From an uncultured Caulobacteraceae bacterium (lineage in GTDB: Bacteria > Pseudomonadota > Alphaproteobacteria > Caulobacterales > Caulobacteraceae): a stretch of 64,000 nucleotides of DNA. The translations under genes were made by a program, and so were the position numbers. The stretch is taken from contig CAKZPF010000006.1 in the NCBI GenBank assembly GCA_937138625.1, positions 1-64,000 on the forward strand, read 5' to 3'. Position 1 is the first letter of the stretch. Each line of letters starts with the position of its first letter. A model generated the notes under the pieces. It was given only the letters and a program-made list of their open reading frames with translations. It made no database searches and was not told the origin of the DNA. Below, piece after piece: positions 35,338 to 44,968 of this stretch.

Positions 35338-36804
35338 ATGAGCAACAAGTCCCAATCCTCGGTCGAGGTTCATAACGTCAAGGCGGTGAACGCCGCCGAC
35401 GGCAGAAAATTCTATAAAAAACGCGAGCCAATCTATCCCAAGCGCGTGAACGGCCAATGGCGGAAAATCAAATGGATCGCCATGATCGTCCTGTTGGGTA
35501 TCTATTATGGTGTGCCCTGGTTGCGCTGGGATCGCGGCCCCTTCTTGCCGGACCAGGCGGTTCTGGTGGATTTCGAGGGTCGTCGCTTTTACTTTTTCTG
35601 GATCCAGCTGTGGCCGCAGGAGGTGTTCTTTATCACCGGCCTGTTGATCTTGGCCGCCCTGGGGTTGTTTTTTGTCACTGCCCTGTTTGGGCGGGTGTGG
35701 TGTGGCTATGCCTGTCCGCAAACCGTTTGGACGGATCTGTTCATCGCCGTTGAACGCTGGATCGAAGGCGACCGCAACGCCCGCATGCGTTTGGACAAGG
35801 CACCCTGGACATGGGACAAAGTCCGCAAAAAAGTCAGCAAACATATTGTGTGGCTGTTCATCGCCGCCGCCACCGGCGGGGCCTGGATCTTATATTTCCA
35901 CGATGCGCCCACCGTTGCCGCCAATCTGTTTATGGGCACCGCACCGGTGACATCCTATCTGTTCCTGGGCCTGTTGACCTTCACCACCTATACGCTGGCC
36001 GGCACCATGCGTGAACAGGTCTGCACCTATATGTGTCCCTGGCCTCGTATTCAGGGGGCCATGTTGGACAACGACAGTTTGTCCGTTGTCTATCGCCATG
36101 ATCGTGGCGAGCCCCGCGGCAAGCACAAAAAGGGCGAGCCCTGGGACAACCGTGGCCATTGTGTGGATTGTAACGCGTGTGTGGCGGCCTGTCCCATGGG
36201 CATCGACATCCGCGATGGGGCACAGCTGGAGTGCATCAATTGCGCGTTGTGCATTGATGCCTGTGACAGCGTCATGGAAAAGGTCAATTTGCCAAAGGGC
36301 CTGATTGCCTATGACACCGAAGCCAACAGCATCCGTCGGCAGATGGGCGACAAACCAGTGTTCCGCTTTGTGCGCAGCCGTACGGTTTATTATGCCACCG
36401 TATTCATACTGGTCTCGGCCGTCATGCTGTATGCCCTGGTCAATCGCTCAAGTCTTGATCTGAATGTCATTCGTGATCGCAGCCCCAACTTCATTCAATT
36501 GTCTGATGGGGCCATTCGCAATGGCTATGTCATTAAAGCCATCAACAAAACCGGCGAGGCCCGCACCGTCACCCTCAGCATCGACGGGCCCGAAAGCATG
36601 GCCTTGACGGGGCTGGGTGTGGCGGCCCACGATGGCGTGGTGGATATCGAGATTGCCCCCAACGCTGTGCGCGCCGTGCGTGTCTTTGCCACCATGCCAA
36701 AGGGCGTGGCCAAAGAAACCAATGATCTGACCTTCAACCTGGTGGACCCCGAGGACGGCAGCCGCCGCTCGGCCGCCGCCACCTTTGCCGGACCCAAATC
36801 ATGA
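35338..36804 (+). CDS. ccoG: cbb3 assembly ferredoxin-like protein CcoG
   Basis: Membrane-bound iron-sulfur protein of 488 residues needed for copper handling during cbb3 assembly. About five transmembrane segments in the first 200 residues, then 4Fe-4S motifs CVDCNACVAACPMGIDIR and CINCALCIDACDSVM, and a C-terminal Ig-like (CcoG/FixG_C) domain after about 380. It is 40 bp after ccoP, and its stop overlaps ccoH (ATGA). Confidence 0.96.
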   Translation: MSNKSQSSVEVHNVKAVNAADGRKFYKKREPIYPKRVNGQWRKIKWIAMIVLLGIYYGVPWLRWDRGPFLPDQAVLVDFEGRRFYFFWIQLWPQEVFFITGLLILAALGLFFVTALFGRVWCGYACPQTVWTDLFIAVERWIEGDRNARMRLDKAPWTWDKVRKKVSKHIVWLFIAAATGGAWILYFHDAPTVAANLFMGTAPVTSYLFLGLLTFTTYTLAGTMREQVCTYMCPWPRIQGAMLDNDSLSVVYRHDRGEPRGKHKKGEPWDNRGHCVDCNACVAACPMGIDIRDGAQLECINCALCIDACDSVMEKVNLPKGLIAYDTEANSIRRQMGDKPVFRFVRSRTVYYATVFILVSAVMLYALVNRSSLDLNVIRDRSPNFIQLSDGAIRNGYVIKAINKTGEARTVTLSIDGPESMALTGLGVAAHDGVVDIEIAPNAVRAVRVFATMPKGVAKETNDLTFNLVDPEDGSRRSAAATFAGPKS

Positions 36805-37322
36805 CCACGACACCAGAACCTGCTCCGAAATTCGTCATCACCGGCAAGCATGTCCTGTTGGGAATGGTGGGCTTTTTCCTGATCATCGCGGTGGTGAACG
36901 CGGTGATGATCTGGCTGGCGATCAGTACCTTTTCTGGCGAGGATGTCCGCAAATCCTATTTGCAGGGCCTGGCCTATAACGACACCTTGGCCAATCGCGA
37001 GGCCGCTGCCGCCTTGGGCTGGAAAGCAGCCACCAGCTTGGTGCGCGAAGGGGAAACCGATGCCTTGCTGACGGTCGACATTCAGGATGCACAGTCAGCG
37101 CCCGTGCGCGGCCTGAGCGTAAAAGCCGAGATTAAACACCCCAGCACCACCAAGCTGGATCGAACTTTGGACCTGATACCCACGGAAATGGGCAGCTATC
37201 AAGTTGTGGTGCCCGATCTCGCCACAGGTGCCTGGCAGGTCTATGTGCAAGCCCGCACACATGACGCCACGACCGACGACATCCTGTTTGAGGTGTCATC
37301 CCGCACATGGATAGACGACTAG
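36801..37322 (+). CDS. ccoH: cbb3 assembly protein CcoH (FixH)
   Basis: A 173-residue membrane protein with one N-terminal helix (HVLLGMVGFFLIIAVVNAVMIWLA) and a periplasmic beta domain (LTVDIQDAQSAPVRGLSV, YQVVVPDLATGAWQVYVQA). Matches FixH, required for stable cbb3 assembly. Translationally coupled to ccoG by a 4-bp overlap and overlapping ccoI by 16 bp. Confidence 0.93.
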   Translation: MTTTPEPAPKFVITGKHVLLGMVGFFLIIAVVNAVMIWLAISTFSGEDVRKSYLQGLAYNDTLANREAAAALGWKAATSLVREGETDALLTVDIQDAQSAPVRGLSVKAEIKHPSTTKLDRTLDLIPTEMGSYQVVVPDLATGAWQVYVQARTHDATTDDILFEVSSRTWIDD

Positions 37323-39568
37323 ACCCCGCCCGCCCCACCGCACCTTCGGGCTGCCCCTCGGGCCTTGAGGCCGCCGTTGAGATCAGCAGCGGCGCGGACC
37401 CTGATGCCTTTGTGGAAACGATTGATGATCAACACCAAGGCCTAAGCCTGATGATCACTGGGGCCAAGTGCGGGGGCTGCATCAGCAAAATCGAAGGCGC
37501 CATGGCCGCCCTTCCCGGCATGGAAACCGCGCGTCTGAACCTGACCACCCAGAAGCTAACCTTGATCTGGAAAACCGGCACGGTTGATCCAAGTGCCGTC
37601 ATCCGCACCCTCGAAGGTTTGGGTTATGGTGCGCGCCCGTTTGATATTCACCGCTTCAAAGCCGAACAGGATGCCCACGGCAAGCAGCTGTTGGTGGCCC
37701 TGGGGGTGGCGGCCTTTGGCATGATGAATGTCATGCTGTTGTCGATTTCTGTCTGGGCGGGATTTTCTGGTGAAATGGATCCCACCACCCGGCACCTGTT
37801 TCATTGGATTTCGGCCGCCATTGCCCTGCCGTGCGGTCTGTATGCGGGACGGCCCTTTTTCTCATCAGCCTATCAGGCCTTGAGAGCGGGTCAGGCCAAT
37901 ATGGACGTGCCCATTTCTCTGGCCATTTGTTTGGCGTTGGGGATGTCGGTCTTGGAAACCCTACGTGGGGCCGAGCATGTCTATTTTGACAGCGCCTTGA
38001 TGCTCGAATTTTTCTTGCTGATCGGCCGCACGCTGGATCACCGCCTGCGCGCCAAGGCGCGTAGCGCCGCCACAGACCTCTTGGCCCTACAAGCCACCTC
38101 GGCCCAGATTGTCGATAAGAATGGGCACAGCCGCAGTGTCCCGGCCTCGATGGTCAGCCCAGGCGACCACGTGCTGATCACGCCTGGTGAACGTGTGCCG
38201 GTGGACGGCCGCGTTCTGTCCGGCCAATCGGAGCTCGATTGCGCGCTGGCCACAGGTGAAACCACACCGGTGATGGTTGATACCGGTCACATGGTGCAAG
38301 CCGGTGTTGTGAATCTGACTGCGCCCCTGACCATTGAAGCCACGGCGGCGGTGGAAAACTCGTTCCTTGCCGAGGTCGCTCGTCTGATGGAAACCGGCGA
38401 GCAAGCCAAAAGTCGTTATCGTCGGCTGGCCGACCAGGCGGCGTCCTTTTATGTGCCTGTGGTGCACACCCTTGCGGCCATTGCGTTTTTGGCCTGGTAT
38501 TTCGGTGTGGGCGTATCCTTGCGAGACGCCGTGATGGTGGCCACGGCCCTGTTGATCATCACCTGCCCCTGCGCCCTGGGCTTGGCGGCCCCGGCCGTGC
38601 AAATCGTGGCCAGCGGCCGATTGTTCACATCTGGCATTTTGGTCAAGCAGGGTGACGCCCTGGAACGTATGGCCCAGGTGGACGCCGTGGTGTTTGATAA
38701 GACGGGCACCCTGACCCTGGGCGCACCAGATCTGATCAATGCCCATGAGATCCCGGCGGATACATTGGCGCTTGCGGCGCAGGTGGCCCGCGGCTCGCGG
38801 CACCCGTTATCCCGAGCCCTGGTGGCGGTAGCAGGGCCCGGCCCCGTCGCATCGGACATCACCGATACCCCCGGGGCGGGGCTTTCCGCCACCGTAGACG
38901 GACACCAGGTCAAACTCGGGAAATTGGATTTTGTCGCCCCAGATCAGCCGGTCCCCGCTGATGACCAAACCGAGTTGTGGGTCCAAGTGGACAACAGCCC
39001 CCCCGTGCGCTTTGTTTTCCAAGACCGCTTGCGCCCAGACGCCCAAGACACCATCCGGGCCTTGCAGGCGCAAAATATCCATGTTGAGCTCTTGTCCGGT
39101 GATCGCGAAGGGCCCGTTAAAGCCGTGGCCGCCGCCCTGGGCATTGAGTACTGGCAGGCAAGCATTACACCCGAGGGCAAACGTGATCGGCTGGCCACCT
39201 TATCCGCGCAGGGCTATCACGCTTTGATGGTCGGGGATGGGCTGAACGACGCCCCGGCCCTCAGTGCCGCGCATGTGTCCTTGTCCCCGGCCAGTGCTGC
39301 CGACATCAGCCAGACGGCCGCCGATATGGTTTTTCAGCACAAAAGTCTGGGGGCGGTGCTGACCGCCCTTCAGGTCTCGCGGCGCACCCGTCGCCATATG
39401 ATGGAAAACTTCATGTTCGCGGCGCTTTATAATTGTGTGGCTGTGCCCATTGCCATGCTGGGGTTGGTGACGCCCTTGATCGCCGCCATCGCCATGTCAG
39501 GGTCATCGCTGGTGGTGATGCTGAACGCATTGCGGCTGGGCATTGGCCACCCAAGCCCAAAAGCCTAG
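37307..39568 (+). CDS. ccoI: Copper-exporting P-type ATPase CcoI (FixI)
   Basis: P1B-type ATPase of 753 residues that supplies copper for the cbb3 active site. N-terminal metal-binding domain with GAKCGGCISKIEGAM (CxxC), eight predicted transmembrane helices, CPC motif in IITCPCALGLAAPA, phosphorylation motif VVFDKTGTLT, ATP-binding VARGSRHPLSRAL and hinge MVGDGLNDAPALSAA. All catalytic motifs are intact. The start overlaps ccoH. No ccoS is seen after it, although most cco loci have one. Confidence 0.94.
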   Translation: MDRRLDPARPTAPSGCPSGLEAAVEISSGADPDAFVETIDDQHQGLSLMITGAKCGGCISKIEGAMAALPGMETARLNLTTQKLTLIWKTGTVDPSAVIRTLEGLGYGARPFDIHRFKAEQDAHGKQLLVALGVAAFGMMNVMLLSISVWAGFSGEMDPTTRHLFHWISAAIALPCGLYAGRPFFSSAYQALRAGQANMDVPISLAICLALGMSVLETLRGAEHVYFDSALMLEFFLLIGRTLDHRLRAKARSAATDLLALQATSAQIVDKNGHSRSVPASMVSPGDHVLITPGERVPVDGRVLSGQSELDCALATGETTPVMVDTGHMVQAGVVNLTAPLTIEATAAVENSFLAEVARLMETGEQAKSRYRRLADQAASFYVPVVHTLAAIAFLAWYFGVGVSLRDAVMVATALLIITCPCALGLAAPAVQIVASGRLFTSGILVKQGDALERMAQVDAVVFDKTGTLTLGAPDLINAHEIPADTLALAAQVARGSRHPLSRALVAVAGPGPVASDITDTPGAGLSATVDGHQVKLGKLDFVAPDQPVPADDQTELWVQVDNSPPVRFVFQDRLRPDAQDTIRALQAQNIHVELLSGDREGPVKAVAAALGIEYWQASITPEGKRDRLATLSAQGYHALMVGDGLNDAPALSAAHVSLSPASAADISQTAADMVFQHKSLGAVLTALQVSRRTRRHMMENFMFAALYNCVAVPIAMLGLVTPLIAAIAMSGSSLVVMLNALRLGIGHPSPKA

Positions 39569-39616
39569 CGCAAGGGCCTAGCGCCACCCAGCCGCATAAA
39601 CGTTTAGATCTGGGGC

Positions 39617-39988
39617 CTAGTAAATGCCGTCGTCCAGACCGTCGTCATAACCGCTCCCGTCCGAGTCATCATAATCATCAACACCACCATCTTGGTAGGT
39701 CTCGGGACCATAAGAGCGCCAACCGCTAGAGCCCGAGGATTTCTTGGCGCAATCCCCGCTGAGATATCCGGCACCGTTCAACGTGTCATATACATTCGGG
39801 TGCTGCGAACGCAGACTACTGATGCTGCCTGAAAAAATGGCCTCGGCCATGTCCACGCCACCATCTGAAATGGTCACACGGCCATTTGAGACGGTCGCCA
39901 CATCAGGCGTACCATTGCCGTTGACATCATAGCCCAAGGCCTTGCTGCAGCTTGCGTCCATACCCATTGCGTTCATACGATCAATCAT
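39617..39988 (-). CDS. Hypothetical protein with EF-hand-like loop and Asp/Gly-rich tail
   Basis: A 123-residue protein. GYDVNGNGTPDVATV has the DxNxNGxxD spacing of an EF-hand or dockerin-like calcium loop. The C-terminal 30 residues are acidic and low-complexity (DGGVDDYDDSDGSGYDDGLDD). GGAGG precedes ATG 39988; the earlier frame extension to 40054 lacks one. No signal peptide is visible, so it appears cytoplasmic or secreted by another route. Convergent with ccoI. No family assigned. Confidence 0.6.
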   Translation of the reverse strand: MIDRMNAMGMDASCSKALGYDVNGNGTPDVATVSNGRVTISDGGVDMAEAIFSGSISSLRSQHPNVYDTLNGAGYLSGDCAKKSSGSSGWRSYGPETYQDGGVDDYDDSDGSGYDDGLDDGIY

Positions 39989-40147
39989 GACATCCTCCCG
40001 TCTGTTCGTGTTCATGCCGTGCATTTTCTGCTGATCCCCAACAGCAAAGCGCACTTATTTGTAGAAATCAAGACAATTTTTATGTGATTTTATAGTAAGG
40101 GGCGCAAGATTTCCCACGAGTCCCCTCAAAAACCTGCAGAACACACA

Positions 40148-40175
40148 TTGACACTGGCCACAAGAGCGCTATAGT
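40148..40175 (+). promoter_or_regulatory. Sigma-70 promoter of rplU-rpmA
   Basis: Perfect TTGACA at 40148-40153 and TATAGT at 40170-40175, spaced 16 bp, ending about 40 bp before the rplU start. It is the best-looking housekeeping promoter noticed in the window. Confidence 0.8.
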
Positions 40176-40217
40176 CCCGCCTCTTTTTCATGCTCTGACA
40201 GTCAGTTGGGTAAACAG

Positions 40218-40532
40218 ATGTACGCAGTGATCAAAACCGGTGGCAAGCAGTATCGCGTCAAAACGGGCGATGTGGTGTTTGTGGAAAAAATCGAAGGCGA
40301 CGCAGGCGCCAAAGTGACCTTTGACCAGGTCATGATGGTCAGCGATGGCGCTAAGGTGAAAGTGGGCGAGCCCGTGCTGAAGGGTGCCACCGTCACCGGC
40401 AAACTCTTGGAAACCAAAAAAGGTGACAAGATCAAAATCTTCAAAAAGCGTCGCCGTCAGGGCTATCGCCGCACCCGGGGCCACCGCCAGTGGACCAGCG
40501 TCGTGCGCATCGAAGATGTGAAAGCCGCCTAA
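40218..40532 (+). CDS. rplU: Ribosomal protein bL21
   Basis: 50S ribosomal subunit protein, 104 residues from ATG 40218 (MYAVIKTGGKQYRVKTGD), with the conserved KIKIFKKRRRQGYRRTRGHRQ near the C-terminus. Binds 23S rRNA. Forms the usual rplU-rpmA pair, 37 bp apart. Confidence 0.98.
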   Translation: MYAVIKTGGKQYRVKTGDVVFVEKIEGDAGAKVTFDQVMMVSDGAKVKVGEPVLKGATVTGKLLETKKGDKIKIFKKRRRQGYRRTRGHRQWTSVVRIEDVKAA

Positions 40533-40569
40533 GGCAGAGATTTAAAGATAACCGCGAAGGACGACAGTC

Positions 40570-40827
40570 ATGGCACATAAGAAATCTGGTGGTTCATCCC
40601 GTAACGGACGCGACTCGGCTGGGCGTCGCCTGGGCGTGAAGAAGTTTGGCGGTGAGCGCGTGGTTCCCGGCAACATCATCCTGCGCCAACGGGGCACCAA
40701 GTTTAAGCCCGGCACCAATGTGGGCCTGGGCCGTGACCACACCATTTTTGCTTTGGTTGAAGGCAAAGTCAGCTTTACGACCAAATCCGACAGCCGGGTC
40801 CATGTTTCCGTCGAGCCTGTTGCCTAA
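40570..40827 (+). CDS. rpmA: Ribosomal protein bL27
   Basis: Peptidyl-transferase-center protein of 85 residues: [20 protein letters not shown] at the N-terminus, then [22 protein letters not shown]. Follows rplU, and a strong terminator comes 25 bp after its stop. Confidence 0.98.
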   Translation: MAHKKSGGSSRNGRDSAGRRLGVKKFGGERVVPGNIILRQRGTKFKPGTNVGLGRDHTIFALVEGKVSFTTKSDSRVHVSVEPVA

Positions 40828-40852
40828 ACCGCCCGACATGCAAACATGAAAA

Positions 40853-40876
40853 ACCGGCCCTTGGGCCGGTTTTTTT
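40853..40876 (+). terminator. Rho-independent terminator after rpmA
   Basis: Stem ACCGGCCC/GGGCCGGT with a TT loop and a seven-T run. Ends the rplU-rpmA transcript. Confidence 0.92.
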
Positions 40877-40919
40877 GTGCCCATTTTTGACTGGGCACTC
40901 CTCAATCTCGGAGCCTCAT

Positions 40920-41453
40920 ATGGCATCCCCCCACGTCTTCCCTACCGTTTTAACATCCAAGCGCCTGCGCATCTCTGTCCCCACGTCACAGGATAACCCG
41001 CAAGTGATGGCGGTGGCCGGTGACCTTGAGGTTTCCAAACACCTACGCGGCGTTCCGCACCCCTATGGCCCTGATGACGCGCAGGCCTGGATTCAGAAGG
41101 CTCAGGATCCTGTGGAGCCCGCCATTCGGCGTGGCATCTATCGGCACACCCAACTGATCGGCTGTATTGGGCTTCACCCAGCGAGCGATGGGGCCTTAGA
41201 AGTCGGCTATATGTTGGCGCGCGCCGTATGGCGACAAGGGTATGGCTCGGAAGCCGCGCTGAGTTTTGTTCGCACCGCCCAACAGCAGTTTCCCACTCGC
41301 CACATCATCGCCGGGCATACGCGCAACAATGTGGCCAGCGGTCGGATTTTGCAGACCTGTGGCTTTGTTTATACCGGCGAGATTGAACAGGATGTCTGCG
41401 CCGCTACGGGCCTGACGGACGAGGTTCTGATGATGCGCCTGCCACAGGCATAA
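40920..41453 (+). CDS. GNAT N-acetyltransferase, RimJ/RimL-like
   Basis: A 177-residue GNAT enzyme that transfers acetyl from acetyl-CoA. Typical RimJ/RimL order: LTSKRLRISVPTSQD, HLRGVPHPYGPDDAQAWI, GCIGLHPASDGALEVGYMLARAVWRQGYGSEAA (acetyl-CoA loop RxxGYG/S) and NVASGRILQTCGFVYTG. Substrate unknown. ATG 40920 is chosen because the longer frame begins inside the upstream terminator. Confidence 0.88.
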   Translation: MASPHVFPTVLTSKRLRISVPTSQDNPQVMAVAGDLEVSKHLRGVPHPYGPDDAQAWIQKAQDPVEPAIRRGIYRHTQLIGCIGLHPASDGALEVGYMLARAVWRQGYGSEAALSFVRTAQQQFPTRHIIAGHTRNNVASGRILQTCGFVYTGEIEQDVCAATGLTDEVLMMRLPQA

Positions 41454-41589
41454 AACTAGACATTATGACAGCCTCACGATTTCGTGATGGGACAGGTGTC
41501 CTGCTTGGCCACGCACTTGCAGGGCACTGCCCGACGTCAACGCACGTCAGATAATGAACCATAATGAAACACACTAGGAGACAAATGAT

Positions 41590-41727
41590 ATGAGTTGCTG
41601 CGGATGTAATGGCGCCAGTGGCGCACAAGCCCCCCAACAGATGCAAGGGACTGACGACACCAAAGGTGTCGAAGACATGTTCAAAAAAATCATGGAAATG
41701 ATGACCGAAGATCTGAAAAGCGACTAA
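41590..41727 (+). CDS. Small Cys-rich peptide (45 aa)
   Basis: Reads MSCCGCNGASGAQAPQQ followed by a helical acidic tail (DDTKGVEDMFKKIMEMMTEDLKSD). AGGAG nine bases upstream and a strong terminator just after it support a real small gene. The Cys triad (CCGC) could bind metal. No family recognised. Confidence 0.65.
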   Translation: MSCCGCNGASGAQAPQQMQGTDDTKGVEDMFKKIMEMMTEDLKSD

Positions 41728-41746
41728 AGTCAACACATTCGATTAA

Positions 41747-41776
41747 CAGAAGCACGCCCCCTGGCCCTGGCCAGGG
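41747..41776 (+). terminator. Rho-independent terminator
   Basis: CCCCCTGG (41747-41754) pairs with CCAGGGGG (41761-41768) and is followed by a T-run. It closes the small Cys-rich gene. Confidence 0.88.
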
Positions 41777-41887
41777 GGTTTTTTCATCTGGGCTGCATCC
41801 AATCCGGGCCCGGGGCGCATCTTATCTATACAGGCGGCCAAAAACGGTCACTTGGCTCAAACACCTCAAGTCCAAAGGAGACCCGAT

Positions 41888-42019
41888 ATGCCATTCCCCC
41901 GTTCTTCCCAACCCTCGCCCCGCGCCTACGACCGTCTGGCGCTGTTTGTTTCAACCCTTCTCGTCTTGCCAATCCCCGTCACTCTACTGGCTGTCTTGGC
42001 GCAGGCAAGCGGTGCCTAA
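41888..42019 (+). CDS. Small predicted membrane protein (43 aa)
   Basis: [20 protein letters not shown] followed by a single hydrophobic helix ([18 protein letters not shown]) and a short end. AAAGGAG six to seven bases before ATG supports translation. The stop overlaps the 3' end of rph on the opposite strand by 4 bp. Function unknown. Confidence 0.55.
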   Translation: MPFPRSSQPSPRAYDRLALFVSTLLVLPIPVTLLAVLAQASGA

Positions 42020-42738
42020 GCCCCTATGCCCAGAGCCTGGCGTTGATGGTCAAACAGCAAGTGCGTGCCCGACTTGGCCAGGCTCATCAGCTGGGCGAAC
42101 TCTTCATCCGTAAAGCTGCGCTCCTCGCCGGTGGCTTGGATTTCAATGATCTGTCCAGAACTTGACAGGACGAAATTGGCATCCACCTCGGCGGCGCTGT
42201 CTTCAACATATTCCAAATCCAGGCGGGGCTCGCCCTCGACCACCCCGCAGGAAATGGCCGCCACCTGGGCCGTCAGGGGGCTTGCGGCCAGCACCTTTTC
42301 GCTCACCAACCAATCGGTGGCCTGCTTCAAGGCCACCCAGGCGCCTGTGATCGCGGCCGTGCGCGTGCCCCCATCGGCCTGGATGACATCGCAATCCAGC
42401 ACCACCTGGCGCTCACCCAAGGCCTTCAGATCACATACCGCCCGCAAAGACCGGCCAATCAAGCGCTGGATTTCTTGCGTGCGGCCAGAAAGTTTGCCGG
42501 CACTGGCTTCGCGGCGCATGCGCTGGTGGGTCGAGCGCGGCAGCATGCCATACTCGGCGGTCACCCAGCCTTGCCCCCCGCCCCGCAACCACGGCGGCAC
42601 AGAATTTTCCACAGACGCCGTGCACAGCACATGGGTATGGCCAAACTTCACCAAGCACGACCCTTCGGCGTGGCGGGCAAAGCCCAGCTCAAAGGTGATG
42701 GGGCGCAAAGCATCAACAGCACGGTTTTCCGGTCTCAT
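42016..42738 (-). CDS. rph: Ribonuclease PH
   Basis: Phosphate-dependent 3'-5' exoribonuclease that trims tRNA 3' ends. It has 240 residues, normal length. Conserved segments: [72 protein letters not shown] and [28 protein letters not shown]. Divergent from hrcA, the common arrangement in alphaproteobacteria. Confidence 0.97.
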   Translation of the reverse strand: MRPENRAVDALRPITFELGFARHAEGSCLVKFGHTHVLCTASVENSVPPWLRGGGQGWVTAEYGMLPRSTHQRMRREASAGKLSGRTQEIQRLIGRSLRAVCDLKALGERQVVLDCDVIQADGGTRTAAITGAWVALKQATDWLVSEKVLAASPLTAQVAAISCGVVEGEPRLDLEYVEDSAAEVDANFVLSSSGQIIEIQATGEERSFTDEEFAQLMSLAKSGTHLLFDHQRQALGIGA

Positions 42739-42848
42739 GGGTATCCTTCCTTGTGGTTTGCGCTTGTGATCCCGCGTCTTGGGGCCGAGGTCAAGTCGTC
42801 ACCCTCTCAGACCTTGTCTTTTCGTGGAAAAGCACACACATAAGGGCC

Positions 42849-43925
42849 ATGAACACGCAGCCCCACACCACGCTTGCCAGTTTGGACAGCCGCGCCCGCG
42901 AGATTTTTCGCACGCTCGTCGAGACCTATCTGGAAACCGGTGCGCCGGTGGGCTCGCGCACACTCTCGAAAGGGGGGGTGAACCTCTCGCCGGCGTCCAT
43001 TCGCAACACCTTGGCGGATCTGGCGGCCATGGGCCTGTTGGACAGCCCACACACCAGTGCGGGCCGCATTCCCACCCATACGGGCCTGCGCCTGTTTGTG
43101 GATGGGATGATGCAGGTGGGCGAGCTGAGTGCCGAGGACCGCGCCCGTATCGAACGCGACCTCGGCCAAGATCGTCACAGCCTCAGCGATGCCCTGAAGG
43201 CCGCTACGGGGATGCTATCGGGTTTTGCGGGAGGTGCGGGCATTGTCACCACCCCCAAACGCGAAGCGGGTGTGCAGCACATTGATTTTGTACCCCTGGG
43301 CGACGGGAAGATGCTGATCGTTTTGGTGTTCGATGACGGGGGCGTGGAAAACCGTCTGACCCAATTGCCCGCGGGCTTTACGCCCATGACTTTGGATTCG
43401 GCGGCGCGGTTTCTGAACACCCGCCTGCGCGGCAAAACCTTTTCCGAAGCCCGCAAGGCCCTGGCCCAGGAGCTGGAGGTGGCGCGGCGTGAACTGGACG
43501 ACGTGGCGGCCACCCTGGTGGAAGGCGGCATGGCCGCCTGGGTCGGCAGCAAGGGCGCGGAGCCCGCCCTGATTGTGCGGGGGCGGGCCAATTTGCTCGA
43601 AGACACGGGCTCGGCCGAAGACCTGGAGCGCGTGCGGCAGCTGTTCGATGACCTCGAAGACAAAAAGAACCTGATCCAAATCCTTGATACCGCCAGCGAA
43701 GCCGAAGGCGTGCGCATCTTTATTGGCGCCGAAAGCCAGGTGCATTCTTTGTCGTCATCGGCGGTGATTGCCGCGCCTTATCACGATACCTCTCGGAAAG
43801 TTGTTGGTGCGATTGGGGTTATTGGCCCCGCGCGCTTGAATTATGCCCGCGTCATCCCCATGGTGGATTTCACGGCTCGGCTGATCAGCCAATGGATGCA
43901 AACCCCCAACCCATCACACGAGTAA
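42849..43925 (+). CDS. hrcA: Heat-inducible transcription repressor HrcA
   Basis: A 358-residue repressor that binds CIRCE operators of groE/dnaK genes. N-terminal winged helix ([28 protein letters not shown]... [18 protein letters not shown]), then [17 protein letters not shown], and the C-terminal sensing domain with [15 protein letters not shown] and [25 protein letters not shown] 42849 is chosen; the earlier ATG gives an odd extension. grpE begins 1 bp after its stop. Confidence 0.96.
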   Translation: MNTQPHTTLASLDSRAREIFRTLVETYLETGAPVGSRTLSKGGVNLSPASIRNTLADLAAMGLLDSPHTSAGRIPTHTGLRLFVDGMMQVGELSAEDRARIERDLGQDRHSLSDALKAATGMLSGFAGGAGIVTTPKREAGVQHIDFVPLGDGKMLIVLVFDDGGVENRLTQLPAGFTPMTLDSAARFLNTRLRGKTFSEARKALAQELEVARRELDDVAATLVEGGMAAWVGSKGAEPALIVRGRANLLEDTGSAEDLERVRQLFDDLEDKKNLIQILDTASEAEGVRIFIGAESQVHSLSSSAVIAAPYHDTSRKVVGAIGVIGPARLNYARVIPMVDFTARLISQWMQTPNPSHE

Positions 43926-43926
43926 T

Positions 43927-44589
43927 ATGACAAACACACCTGAAACGCCCGAAACCCCAGACAACACGTCAGATGCCACCGCGGAGGCCCAGGCCACGCC
44001 CGAGATCAAGCCCTATGTGGACCCCAGCTTCACAGCTGACGATCAAGATCGTGCCGCCGAGGCCCCCAGTGCCGAAGAGTTCGCCGCCATGAAAGACCAG
44101 CTGATGCGCTATGCCGCCGAGGTGGAAAACACCCGCAAGCGGGCCGAGCGCGAAGTGGCCGAGGCGCGCAATTTCGCCATCAATCGGTTTGCCCGTGACC
44201 TGTTGGGGGTGGCCGATAACTTGCAACGCGCCCTGCAAAGCAAGCCCGAGGCCGAAGCCGACGGCGCCGTAGCCGCCTTTATCACCGGCGTCGAGATGAC
44301 GGAAAAAGAACTGATGGCCTGTTTTGAACGCAACGGCCTGAAACCTGTGGCGCCTGAGGCCGGCGAGCCCCTGAACCCCCACCTGCATCAGGCCATGGCC
44401 GAAGCCCCCGCCCCCGGCCAAAAGGCCGGCAGCATCGTCCAGGTCATGCAAACGGGTTATGAGCTGATGGGCCGCATCCTGCGCCCCGCCATGGTGATTG
44501 TCGCCGCCCGCGGCCAAGACAAAACCAGCGAAGCCCTGAAAGACGCCACCGAGACCGCGCCCGGCAGCACCATCGACCAAAAGATGTGA
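43927..44589 (+). CDS. grpE: Nucleotide exchange factor GrpE
   Basis: DnaK cochaperone of 220 residues. Acidic disordered start, then long coiled-coil helix (MKDQLMRYAAEVENTRKRAEREVAEA) and the beta-wing (GLKPVAPEAGEPLNPHLHQAMAEAPAPGQKAGSIVQVMQTGYELMGRILRPAMVIVA). In an operon with hrcA (1-bp gap). dnaK is not in the window. Confidence 0.96.
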   Translation: MTNTPETPETPDNTSDATAEAQATPEIKPYVDPSFTADDQDRAAEAPSAEEFAAMKDQLMRYAAEVENTRKRAEREVAEARNFAINRFARDLLGVADNLQRALQSKPEAEADGAVAAFITGVEMTEKELMACFERNGLKPVAPEAGEPLNPHLHQAMAEAPAPGQKAGSIVQVMQTGYELMGRILRPAMVIVAARGQDKTSEALKDATETAPGSTIDQKM

Positions 44590-44701
44590 TCGGCCCGCGC
44601 CCCTTGGCCTACTGTCGTTTGAGGGCGCATTTTATGGCTTGATTTTCCAAAACCAGGGCGATAAGTTCCGCGCTTCCTAAGGGCGCTTGTCGCCCGCGGT
44701 C

Positions 44702-44777
44702 GGGGCCATAGCTCAGTTGGTAGAGCGCTACAATGGCATTGTAGAGGTCAGGAGTTCGACTCTCCTTGGCTCCACCA
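44702..44777 (+). tRNA. tRNA-Ala(GGC)
   Basis: 76 nt with the CCA encoded. Acceptor GGGGCCA/TGGCTCC, D-arm AGCTCAGTTGGTAGAGC, anticodon stem CTACA/TGTAG with loop ATGGCAT, giving anticodon GGC, and T-loop TTCGACT. All stems pair (one G-T in the acceptor). Confidence 0.97.
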
Positions 44778-44867
44778 TTTTCTCCATATCCTTCAGCATG
44801 GTCTCTGTGAGAAGACAGCCTGATAAGCTCAACTCATTTGCCGTTAGGCTCCCCAAGGGTGGCCATA

Positions 44868-44896
44868 AATAACGGGACCATGATGGTCCCGTTATT
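44868..44896. repeat. Perfect inverted repeat near katG end
   Basis: AATAACGGGACCAT with ATGGTCCCGTTATT, a near-continuous palindrome with a one-base centre. No T-run follows, so it is not a clear terminator; it may be a protein site or structured 3' end. Confidence 0.5.
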
Positions 44897-44968
44897 GTGG
44901 TGGTACTGCTATAGTGGGTAGAGCCACAGGGTCATATCATCCCCATACCTCTCCCCCGAGGTCTTTGT

